DNA of 64,000 bases from Paramecium sonneborni. Lineage: Eukaryota > Ciliophora > Oligohymenophorea > Peniculida > Parameciidae. A program made the position numbers and the translations under genes. The stretch covers positions 124,001 to 188,000 of the forward strand of contig CAJJDN010000024.1 of assembly GCA_905182985.1 (NCBI GenBank), in the 5' to 3' direction. Below, piece by piece: positions 48,978-61,349 of this stretch. The first letter of the stretch is position 1. Every line of letters starts with the position of its first letter. Below the pieces are notes generated by a model, which saw only the letters and a program-made list of their open reading frames with translations, was not told the DNA's origin and made no database searches.

Positions 48978-50550
48978 TCAAATTCTAAAGATTTTTATAT
49001 TAAATTATTTTTAAATATTTTTTCTTTAAAATTTAAATATTCTTTTGGCACTCTGATATTATTACTACTTATTAAATATATAAACATACTCATAATTATA
49101 TTCAGCTTTACTAATAGCTATTTCAATAGGTGATAATTCATCTGGATCTTCTCTATATAAAATTTCACTTAAGATATAATTGTTAATTACGTAATATCAT
49201 GGATTGTCAGGTCTGCTTGTGCTCCTAATTTTAATAAAGTTGTAGAAATTCTAACATTTCTTAAACAAATTTCTCTCAATTTAACTTTTTCTCTCAAAAT
49301 TTCAATATCTTTAATTGGATCTATCTTTTCAATAAATTATTTTTCTTCTTATGTAAATGGTTAAGCCATTTATCCCCAATGATACCAAACAACTTCATCT
49401 CTACATATTTTGAAACAATCTGGGAATGCATAACCATGATCAATAGGTATGAGAAAGTAATCATACGCTTATCTGGTTTATCCTGTAGGTTAATTTATTT
49501 TTCTAAAAAGATATGACATTAATTATTTACTTTTTTCTAACCAAAATGTTTTCTTCATTTCTATCACAATTTAATATTCTAATATCTAAAATGGCTATTT
49601 TTCTAGCTTCAAGAGAAGGAAATAATCCACTACCGAAATTTCCAACATTATCATCGTGTTTAATATACAATTAAAAGGATCCTTCTTTAATTGGAATTTT
49701 CTCATACTAAAATTGTTTATATTCTTCAGACTCATGAAATGCAGTATGACAAATTTAGACATAATTAGTAAGAGGAACTAAATATTCATTTATAATATTA
49801 CCATTATGATAATGTTATGATGATTGATCTATCAAATATGCTGCTACTTCTCTATCAACTCCTTCTCCTGATAAAATACCTTATCTTAATCCTGGAGAAT
49901 TCATTTTGGCTCTCGTACCTCTTGGATTATTTGGACTATTAATTAATTTCAAAAATTACGCAAGAGCTTCTTCATCATAAGGTTTAAATATAGCTACTGG
50001 TTTATGATTTTAATCTTCCAAAATATATGTACCCTGAGTACCAAAAGCAGTTAATTTCGGTGTAATTCCTTTCATAAATGCTCCTTCAACTGCCCATTTA
50101 GCATTTTAAAAGTATTCTTAAATTTTCTTTGATTCTTCCAAAATATTATGAATACTGTTGATAAAATATAATTATTATCCCTATTTTCGAGCCATTAATT
50201 TAAGAGTGACATGATTTTTAATTCCATATTCCTTTCAATTTATTAATTTATTTTTTTTACTTCTAGATCTTAATTATTAAGAGAGAGTTCTTGATTTTTA
50301 TAAAGAATTCTAAAGTCAGCTAAGTCAAATTTAGTTGTTTTATGAATCTTTATTTTTAATATTGAAATTTTCATCCAACTATACATTTTAATTGTAAAAT
50401 CATTTCCCTTTTAAATTTGATTTGAGATATGTAGTACTAATTCTTTTTAAGCACGAGGGTCATAAGGATTTGAAGAACAAAAACCGAAACCTAATTGTCA
50501 AAATTTTAATGAATACTTTCAAATTTCCTTTTGACCTAAACTTTTTTCAT
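48978..50550 (-). CDS. Ubiquitin-like domain PI4K-gamma type lipid/protein kinase
   Basis: Matches the plant/protist PI4K-gamma (UbDK) group. The N-terminus has a ubiquitin-like segment (KMYSWMKISILKIKI, DFRILYKNQELSL) after a 26-nt intron. The kinase part reads GTQGTYILEDQNHKPVAIFK, NNPRGTRAKMNSPGLRQGIL, GEGVDREVAAYLID, SLEARKIAILDIRILN, CDRNEENILV, and FLIPIDHGYAFPD. In the usual DRHxxN loop the His is Asn here (DRNEEN), which may affect lipid catalysis; some plant members phosphorylate proteins instead. The C-terminus EDPDELSPIEIAISKAE fits the family. Start 50550, final intron of 23 nt. Confidence 0.85.
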
Positions 50551-50612
50551 TTGTTCTAATCTTCAATTTTTTTAATAATAATTAATCTTTTTAGTTAACA
50601 GATATAATAAAT

Positions 50613-52449
50613 TCAATTATATTATTTTTTAGGAGATAAATTTTCTACTTTACCATCTGGATAAGTTGTCTCAATCTTCCCATCAGGATATTCAATATAT
50701 TTAACTTTGTTTACATCAACTTTTTAAAATATTCCATCACTAAATAAGGTCTCTTCTTCTCCATTTGGATAAATATATTTTTTGGTACCATCAGAAAATC
50801 TTATTTATTTTTCTCCATTTTAAAAATGAATTTCTATTTAATTATTTGAAAATCGATAAATCTATATGATAATTCATTAATACTTAAGGTCCATTTTAAA
50901 TTGTTATTTATGTAGTCTTAGCTTGACCAAAATAATAAATTATTTTTCCATCTGGTAATGTTTATTTTTTATCCTTATTTGTAAAATGAACAATAGTAAA
51001 ACCATTTGAAAATATTTCTCGTTTTACACCATTATTGAAAACTGCTTCTTTTTTTCCACTTTAATATGTTCTTGAAATCTTTCCATCAGCAGATTAAGTT
51101 TACTAAATTACTTTATCATCTTATTTCAAATAATCTAAATATTCTTTATAATATTTATTATTTTGAAACTCAAATTCTGATTCATCTATTTGATCATTAA
51201 TCATATCTATTGAAATCTTTGGTTCATTTTTCAATTGAGTTATATCAATTTTTATTTTCTCTTATTCATAACTATCCCCATTTTAATAACTATTCTAATC
51301 TTCTCCATTTTAAGAATCAAACTCCTCTTCTTCATTAATACATCCCTATTTATTATGCATTATTGCATATGAATTTCCTTTATTTTCTGAAGCATTTGAT
51401 GCCTTAGTTGAATAATTACTCTATGGTGATGATTAAGCTATTAATTTATTTATATTATGAGTACTAGTATTTTACACACTACTCATCTATTATAATTATT
51501 ATTTTTCTAATTGAAACTTCAATTCCTTTATCTCTTCATTTTATTAAGCTACTTTTTTTCTCAAATAATCTAACTCTTCTAATTATTTTGTTGTTAATTA
51601 TTATTGTCTTTGTTATTAAATTGTATAATGCTTTTTTGTTATTCTTTCAATCTTTTTTTTCTCTTCTTCTTTCCATTTTTCAAACTCCTATTTCTCCTAT
51701 TCTAATTACTTTTATTACTAAATTTTTAACTTCTATAATTCTTTCTATTACTATTCCAATAACTATCTCTCTTTCTTTAATTCATTTTTATCGTCATTTT
51801 ATTATTATATTATGCTTTCATCATTTTTTGTATGATCTAATAGTGAATCATTTACTTTTTAAGTACATTATTTACCCTTACCCTTCTATAAAAAATTAAC
51901 TGGCATTTTTTTTGGCTATTATTATTATTATTATTATTATTCTGCTAAATTTTCATTATTCAATTTTAATATCTCTTGATGTTCTCTCTTTGATAATTCA
52001 GATCTTGTTTATGCATTAGATAGAAATTATCTTGTTCCCTTCTTTAGGAATTCTTTCTTATCCTTTTTCTCATGTTCTACTATACCTTAATCTTACAATA
52101 ATTATTCAAATGGTTTCTATGCCCCTTTTATTGGTATTTCATCAAAGATATCTGTGTATTGATTTTATTGATTTTAAGCTTCCTCAATAAATTCGTTCAT
52201 GAAAGAATTCTATGAAGCTTCTTATTTGTATTCTTATAATTTCTAACTTCTATTCTCATTTTTTTCTTCCTTAACTTTAACATTAAACTTTATATCATCA
52301 ACTACTTATATACATATTTATTACATATTGGAATATTTAACTAACTATAAAACTTAGACATCTCCTACATTCTAGTCGATAAGTACTCTTCCAAATTCGT
52401 AAATTACATTTAAGAAATATAATAATAATAATTAAATATACATTAACAT
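50613..52449 (-). CDS. SAS4: SAS-4/CPAP (CENPJ) centriole assembly protein
   Basis: One 22-nt intron leaves exactly 605 codons. The C-terminal 200 residues are the TCP10/G-box beta-sheet repeat domain: QSADGKISRTYQSGKKEAVF, FNNGVKREIFSNGFTIVHF, PDGKIIYYFGQAKTTQ, NQIEIHFQNGEKQIRFSDGT, KYIYPNGEEETLF. The middle is a coiled coil (QLEQEKQEFEKWKEEEKK). N-terminal KKEFLKKGTRQFL and PVNFLQKGKGK resemble the CPAP FLxRGEG-type motif. SAS-4 builds the centriole wall and, in ciliates, basal bodies. The start could also be the ATG at 52326, but the frame is protein-like up to 52449. Confidence 0.88.
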
Positions 52450-52513
52450 TCCTCTATTAATTCTTATTCTATTCCTAAAAATTCATACTACCTAAATTTT
52501 TAAGCCATTCTCT

Positions 52514-53041
52514 TCATAATATGTATTTATATTAAATCCTATCAAAAAAATAAATTTTACATTCTGAATGTTATTAAATCTAGTAATCATTTCCACTGAA
52601 AATTGAGCACTGATATCATCAAAGAAAACAGTTTTGTAAGATCTTTTAAATTAATTATATTTTATAATCGTATTAGAATTGAAGGTTTAGATTATTAAAG
52701 AAGGTTATATTCAAAAATCAGGAATAATGATTCAGAGTCGTTCTCCTTTTAAGTATTGTATTTTTACTACTGTCTAGAGAAATTTCTACATTCATTGTGT
52801 TTTTAAGTTTCATTCCAGTTGAATTTCTCTATGATTTCCTATATTTTCCAAATCCTAAAGGCATTGTGAGTGGAAAAATTATTGGAGAATCATAATCATT
52901 TTTAGTTAATTCCATAGTTGTCTTTTTTGACTGCTTTCTTTCTAATTGAGATGGTTAGTAAACTTCTTAAGAATGATTCACAACTTAAGCACAACCCATT
53001 AAAGTAAATAATTCTGATAATAATATTAATTTAAGTATCAT
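52514..53041 (-). CDS. Small protein with hydrophobic N-terminus, unknown
   Basis: Introns of 23 and 31 nt leave exactly 158 codons. The first 18 residues (MILKLILLSELFTLMGCA) look like a signal peptide or anchor. The rest has FPLTMPLGFGKYRKSQRNS and, after the first splice, SLFLIFEYNLLQQSKPSIL. It lies 64 bp upstream of SAS-4 on the same strand. No family recognised. The second intron is less certain. Confidence 0.5.
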
Positions 53042-53138
53042 TTATTTCTGAAATATTTTGAATTGCAATTTATATAAATGAGTTGTTACATATTGTGATC
53101 AATTAATTAAATTTTTAGATTTTCAGACTTTAAATCAC

Positions 53139-53311
53139 ATGAACCCTGGTTAATCCACTAAGACTTAAGAACTCACTGATGAAGGTACTAAATTTAGCTA
53201 TGCGTATATTTAGAATTTATGAAACTTAAAGTAATTCTATAAAATTCAAGGATAATTGATTTTTAGTAAGAAGTCGTATATTCCGATTCTCAAAGAGATT
53301 AATCATAATGA
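53139..53311 (+). CDS. Very small hypothetical protein (47 aa)
   Basis: Exon 1 MNPGQSTKTQELTDEE joins across a 29-nt GTA...TAG intron to FMKLKVILQNSRIIDF and ends with TGA 53309, giving 48 codons exactly. It is short enough that chance cannot be excluded, but the splice and the mixed composition favour a real gene. Function unknown. Confidence 0.4.
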
Positions 53312-53979
53312 AAAATTCGCTAATGTATTCTCATTATTAATTTTAGCATTAAAATGGCTTCTACATTTAGAGAAATAATCATGTAAATACTATTAGGGAT
53401 AAGAAACACTGATTAATAGTTCAAAAGATTAGATTGGACTATTATAATTAAATTATAACATCCAAAAACAATCTTAACAAATCATTTTATTCTTCCAATA
53501 AAGAAATAATTTCTAGTTTTTTAAATTATATAATATTGATAATTTTATAAAATTTGTATTAAAATATATTTTTAAAATTGAGCAATTAACAAAGATAAAA
53601 AAATAAATCAAAATCTACTTATAAAGATACACTTATCTAAAATCTAAATTGATATTACTTTTCAATTACTTATTAGTATTTCGATTAAAGAATTTATTTA
53701 ATTTGAACCTTTTGATTTTATTTAAGAGTTTCCTATTTAAAAATCTAATCTTAATTACTTAAATGAGAGAAATATCATTGTTGTATAAAGTTTATAGAAT
53801 AGAACACATTGAACATTTCAAAAAAAAATATTCAAATTATTTTGGATTGTTTCAAAACCTATTTCTTCAATTTACAAAATCTATATGAATATATTTCTCT
53901 TATAATTCTAAACAAGAAATAATTCATTAATTAATTAAGTTTATTTTAAAATTAATTTAAAAATAAATAGAAAATTAAT
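53312..53979. other. Intergenic region, nothing recognised
   Basis: About 670 bp of AT-rich DNA between convergent genes. No frame with support on either strand, no RNA gene recognised. Confidence 0.5.
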
Positions 53980-55685
<1,706 letters not shown>

Positions 55686-56712
55686 ATTTTATTGATTTCT
55701 AATTCTAATATTATATAAAATACCTAATTATATTTAATCTTCCTCAGTTGATCCTGTTCCTCCTCCTTATTTTACAAAAGATTTCTCAATACAAGCTATC
55801 TATTTGATCAAAAAATTATACAAATTATCAGTTGTTTAGTTTTGATAGTCGAATAAATAATTGTATCTAAATAATAATATCAAATATACATTACTTTTAG
55901 CTCTTGTAAAATAAAATAATTTTTAGTTACTTTCTTTAATCATAATGATTTGATTCTTCTGCCCTGTTAATTTTTTTGATAGAATCACTTCTTTATTGAG
56001 TAGATTGATTGATTGAACGCAGTTCAGTTGAGTCAACTCTCTTGATAACCTTTTTAGCATCACTCTTATTTTTAGTCAAAATATATTCAATAGATTATTT
56101 TAATGTTTAAGATTCTTGCAATAATGAATTTTTGTTTGGCTTTACATTGAAATATTGCTGATAATCCAGATAATGATTATTTTTATATTGTTTTGCACTT
56201 TTTATCTATATATCTTGGAAGTATTGATTTACTGTAGATTTTGGCATCTTGTAAGTGTTTTAAGGTGTTTGATTAACTTTGTTTTATTTATTAGCTATCT
56301 TCTACTACTTTGATTCCATCTAAATTGTGGCAAGGGACAGATTCTTTCCTTTAAGAATTTATCTTTTTAAGTTATTTCCATCTTCAGTATGAATCCTTTA
56401 ATCAAGAGACAAAGGAAATTGATGAAATTGAGTATTTAGAGTTTTGAGTCGCTCACTCTTCTCACTATTTAAATTGTCAATTGATCGATTTTATTGAAGT
56501 TAAGTCTTAATTGTATTTGTTACTTAGGTGAGAGTATTTCGTTCTTTTTTGAAGTATTCCAATAAGTCTTGTTTAGGGTTTTTGGCGGTTATTCTTTCAG
56601 TTTTAGCTATTTTGGAATTACTTTTTTTAGGTTTCAACTCCATATAATATGGAGTGTCTTGCATGCTTCCTCTTCCACTTGTATATAGCTGGGGTGATGC
56701 ATAATTCTTCAT

Positions 56713-56744
56713 TAACGATATTTATATATTTAATTATAACAACT
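56713..56744. promoter_or_regulatory. 32-bp divergent intergenic region
   Basis: The two start codons of divergent genes are 32 bp apart. Any core promoter and both 5' leaders must fit here or inside the coding regions. It is AT-rich, with TATATATTTAATTAT-like sequence. Confidence 0.55.
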
Positions 56745-57968
56745 ATGATGGAAGAACAAGGAGTCTTTGTAAGAGATCAATTAGTTAATGATATCAAATC
56801 TATCAAGAAAACACTTAAAAGTTGGACTTAAGTGTTTACATAAATCATGGAATTACAAGTCTAGAATTCTAAACAATAAAATCAAAATGTATCATCTTAC
56901 TAATGTTACATAGACTATTCTCATTCAACAGATATTGTAATACTTCTCCAAGCCAAACAAAAAACCTCAATAAATGCCCATTTCTCCAATTCGAAGAATG
57001 GGACATAAAACTGAGCCAGATGATTTCTTTATCAGAAAATCAGAAGATACAGAGATATACAACAATGAAAACCTTCAAAATGAACTAAATAATCCTAAAA
57101 AGGTTAAATGATTCATATTTTAGATATCCATACTTAATTATTAAGGAACTCCTTTTGATAGTGCTTACGAAAGCATTAATAGAGAAATGCATTAATATTA
57201 TGAGCCAGAAAATTAAGTCACAGAATAATCTGCAGAAGTGTTTAAGAATTTCAACAAAAATGGTTAGTAGGCTGTTAAAGCTTCTATTCATATGGAAGGT
57301 TACACACTTTCTCAAAGCACAAAAAATAACACTGAAAGAAAGCAATTCGCTTAGCCATGCACTCTTTCATCAAAATAGTTGTAAATGTAAGAATCTAAAG
57401 AAAATATGAAAATTTCTAAATAACTTGAAATGAAAAAAATTAAAATTAAAGAACAAAGACTATCAACTGTTGTTGAAGAACCCTCTAACTTTTTGAATAG
57501 TTAGTAAGCTACTAAATGTATTCTCTTATTTTATTTTAGAGGTTCTTCTTAGTGTTGGAGGATCTTAAAATATAGTTCAATCCTGTTAAAATAAAAATTC
57601 CATTTCAGGATTTGAATTTTAAATCCCCTTACAATCATCTATTTCAAAAACACCAAATAACAATATTAAACCCTAAAATTATTTTGCAGATAATACCAGA
57701 TCAGGCTCTAAGTCACTGTATTAAAATAACATTCCTTAGAATATTCAATTTATCAATAATTCCAATAATAAATAAAATCCGATTAAATATGAATATCTTA
57801 GTTCAGTATCGATATTTATTTAAATTTTATTAGAGAGCTAAAAGTTTTAGTGATTAAAATAGTAAAAGACAACCGAGTAAAAAATGTTTAGATTTAGAAT
57901 TCATTGATAAATAATATGAAAATAGTTAAGAAATTTTGAGAAAAACAAACACTATGCGTAAAACATGA
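56745..57968 (+). CDS. Low-complexity coiled-coil protein, unknown
   Basis: Starts at a double ATG (56745). Four introns (25, 21, 22, 28 nt) leave exactly 376 codons. The first 45 residues form a helix (DQLVNDIKSIKKTLKSWTQV). The rest is polar and low in complexity, with patches such as SPIRRMGHKTEPDDFFI, GGSQNIVQS and SRAKSFSDQ. No domain recognised. Possibly a phosphoprotein of the cytoskeleton or cortex; this is a guess from composition only. Confidence 0.65.
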
Positions 57969-58002
57969 AAATTTATGATTTTATTTTATTCCAATACTAC
58001 AT

Positions 58003-58534
58003 TCATTATTCTGCTTAAATTTTAGTATTATGAACTTATTATTTCAACAATGAGAGGACCATCATAATTTATAAAATAATTATAATCACAGATTGTAGCT
58101 ATGAATCTATTAATAAAACAATACATATCTTCTTTCAAATGAAAAGCTTATTTATATTCCATAGATATTATAAAATCCTTTTTGATCCACATCATTATGC
58201 ATTCTATATCTTAATGTACGGCTTGATCAAAAAACTACATGTCTATTGTTTTAGCTCAAGTAAATACTTAATTAGTTATCATAATACTAAAAAGTAATTG
58301 TAATATATTTGTAAAGGCAAAAAAATTACTCTCTTTGTGCACCTTTGAGTAATCAATACATAAATTTGTGAAAAAGTCTAAATATAGTGACCACTTAATT
58401 TATTGTTGAGCTATTTTCCTTGGTGGTAATTATGTAGTCATCATTTCATTTTCACCCTCAAAACCAAAATCAGCATCTGCAAATTTAGTGTCATCTTTAT
58501 GTTTTTCTATTTAATAATTTAAATCCATTTCCAT
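58003..58534 (-). CDS. Conserved-looking small globular protein, unknown
   Basis: Introns of 33 and 25 nt leave exactly 158 codons. Rich in aromatic and hydrophobic residues (IKWSLYLDFFTNLCIDYSK, FAFTNILQLLFSIMITN, KKDFIISMEYKQAFHL, FINRFIATICDYNYF), so it folds as an all-helical globular domain. An acidic N-terminus (DADFGFEGENEMM) precedes it. The family is not recognised. An in-frame ATG at 58558 would overlap the stop of the upstream gene, so 58534 is preferred. Confidence 0.65.
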
Positions 58535-58554
58535 TTTAATTATTTTTAAGCAAT

Positions 58555-59150
58555 TCATAAAAGGGTATAATTGATGAATGATATTTAAATCTAGTTTTAA
58601 TAATTTTCTGTTTTATTAAGGTATTCTGACTTCAAATTAATTTTCTAATCATAATTAGATTACCCAAATTATGGTTATTTTTTTGTAATCTCTTCCTCTT
58701 AGATGCTTTCTAAATACTCCTTCTTACCTCTATTTAAAAGAAATAGCTTTATATTTTTCTATTGTTTCATCCAATCCTTAATTTTATTAACATTTTTTAA
58801 AGAATTATTATGTTTGCAATAATATTTAATCTATTTAACTAATTGTTTGAATTCCAGATTTTAAATATATATTTACTTTTTCTGCTTGTCCAATATCATC
58901 AAAATGTAAAAATCATCAAGTATTTTTTTGTTTAATATACTTATTAAAGTATTTTCAACTCATCTTTCAATGAATATCTAGTCTTTTTTAGTGGAACCAA
59001 TTCTTGCTATTTTATTAATTGCTTTTAATTTACAAATGAGAATTTTTAAGTAAAAATAAGGCTTTATTTAATCTGAATTGAATTCAAATTGAACTAGAGA
59101 TCAAGAACAATTTAAATTTTAAGCTGACAATCAATATTTTGATTCATCAT
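58555..59150 (-). CDS. Helical protein, unknown
   Basis: Start at a double ATG (59150). One 20-nt intron leaves exactly 192 codons. Mixed helical sequence (KTRYSLKDD, KKILDDFYILMILDKQKKQ, IKDWMKQQKNIKLFLLN) and a Q/N/K-rich end. No domain recognised. The gap to the next minus-strand gene is only 20 bp. The two could be one transcript or one gene, but a TGA separates them. Confidence 0.55.
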
Positions 59151-59492
59151 GTAAGACTTGATCTCAAAATTTGCTTTGAATGTGTTTGCAGTTTTAAACT
59201 ATTATTTCATATTTTTTTGCAAATTCATGATATTCATTTATCTTATGTATCTTTAAATACCCATTTTATATTGAATTATAATGCAAAGCTAGCATATATC
59301 AAACTAGATTGTAGAGTTTTAGAATATTTTTCAAAGAATTTTAATCTAGAATTTACTTATCCCAAACTAAATATATTAAGTTATCTAATATATTCCATAT
59401 AATCTTAACTAATTATTTATATTTCTCTTCCAAATATTCAGATTCCTTATGGAATGACTTCATATATTTTAACGAACAAAAAAATATTAATA
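59151..59492. other. Divergent intergenic region
   Basis: About 340 bp. A plus-strand frame from 59139 is open across it and runs in frame into the next gene, but its composition is hydrophobic and unlike the gene body, so I treat it as non-coding leader. Confidence 0.45.
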
Positions 59493-61169
59493 ATGACTAA
59501 CATTATTGAGGAATCAATGATAATTAATCGTCTTACTTCTCCATAAAAATTAAATAATCCAAATTAATCACCTTTACGTTTAACTCCAATACAACCTAAT
59601 TCCCATAAACATTCAAGCAGATAAAGTAGTAAAGCAAATTTACTTGATATTCACAATCATAAAAATAATGATCACCAATAGGATTCAGATAATGTAATCA
59701 ATCCTATGAGCAGCTAAGTTGATTTAACACAGGATGATGCTAAAGAAAATGAGCTAGAACTTGATGTAAAACAAGTTTTAACTGAAATCAATGATCAACA
59801 AACTAGTTCTTATTAAAACCTAGATGAAATTTAAACTGAAAATCAAACATAATAGCCTCAATTACTTGTCGTCAAAAATACAAACACTATTCAACATTAA
59901 ATTCAAAAACACAAATAAATTATCCTAAAAAATACTTAAATTGCCAATACAATCTAGAATTTACATGATAAAAAAATATTATAATAAGTGGAAAAGGAAG
60001 AAGTTCCTTAAGAGTTAAACTAAATCAAAAAGCTTGATAAATCAATGATAGAAAACTTAAAAGAAATATACTTATTTTACTCTAAATAAGCAATTACAAC
60101 AAATAAATACAATACCTTCGATAAGTTACAACAATTATCAAGCATAATGATATTATAAAAGTTCATGTTTTTTTGCAAAGATTTCTAACTGATTGACTTA
60201 GAAATCACTTAAGAACTTATTTTAAAATTAGGTGGTAAAATGGATGAGCTTACTTTTAAGAAGAAGAAAAATCAGTTTAAATTCAATCATAAAAAAAATT
60301 TCATAGTAACCAAATTTAATTTAGTGGAAGTATATAAAAAAAATGCAAATCCTCAAATGGAGCTTTCAAATGAGAATTTTTAAATTGTTATAATTAAACT
60401 TGCTTAATTAATCTTTCCAAATTAGAATGAACTCTTTTATGAATATTTAAGTTTAAATAATCCCAAAGAGTACAGAAAGAAAATGTAAATTATAGGTAAG
60501 CCATTTAATTCTAAAGAATAAAATGAAGTACTAACATAAGAAAAATTATATGAAAGAAAAATTTACTTGCCTCCCAAACCTAAACTAAGAGTTGAAAGTG
60601 TAAAAAAAGAGAGAAAGTCTCTTGAATTATAATTTCCTAAGGTAAATTTAACAACAAGATGTAAAAAGAAGAACAAATTGAATGAAACTGTTGATAAGGA
60701 GGGAAGTGGAATAAATTGGGATGATTTGGATGATTTATAATAGCATTTTGATCCGAAAAAATTCATTTTAGAATAAGACTTAAGCGATAAGGAAGACGAT
60801 TATTATTTACAAGAGTATTCAAAACATGGATATAGCTTAAAAAAAAAAATATAGGATTAAATGATGAACTAAAAAGAGCTATAAATGAAGATTCCTCAAA
60901 TTTCTATTTATAGCAATATCCTAAGTTCCAATCATAAAATTGAGAATAAACCTAACAATAATATGTTGACTTCTGGAAATACTAGACCTTCAAATAATAA
61001 ATCTTTCGATTTGTAAGATAACTCATAAAGAAAGAAGTCAATAGGTTTGTCACCTTAAAATATAGAATAAACCAGTTTGGAAAAATAAAATTAGATTTAT
61101 AGAGCATTTTTGAATTAATAATCATACAGGGAAAGAATGGTTAATAAAAAAAAATTAATTTTGATTTGA
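59493..61169 (+). CDS. Large hydrophilic protein with one helical domain, unknown
   Basis: One exon of 559 codons, the longest intronless frame in the window after the anoctamin. The first 180 residues are N/Q/S-rich. Residues about 190-330 read as an all-helical domain (MIENLKEIYLFYSKQAITT, YNTFDKLQQLSSIMILQKFM, FCKDFQLIDLEITQEL, FQIVIIKLAQLIFP) of a type I have seen in ciliary and flagellar proteins but cannot name. Then a basic linker (LPPKPKLRVESVKKERK), an acidic patch (INWDDLDDLQQHFDPKKF) and a low-complexity end. Confidence 0.75.
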
Positions 61170-61349
61170 ACACTTAATTAATAAATATAAATAAATAAGT
61201 TAACGACAATCTAATTAATTATATTTTATCCTTATTTAATTTTTAGAAAGCTTAATAAAGAAACTTAAATATTATCTTATTATTCTAAAATTCTTATTAT
61301 TTAACAAAATGAAATTAAAATAAATAAAATTCATTAAGTAGAAAATACT

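Noticed and set aside
51588..51899. 103-codon plus-strand hydrophobic frame
   Set aside because: It is the opposite strand of the SAS-4 coiled coil, where Q/K/E codons read backwards as L/F/I/S.
52990..53041. LMGC motif as a bacterial lipoprotein box
   Set aside because: The gene has ciliate introns and codon use. The motif is coincidental in a eukaryotic signal or anchor segment.
59139..59402. 87-codon frame as N-terminal extension of the gene at 59493
   Set aside because: It overlaps the start of the divergent gene and its composition is unlike the gene body.
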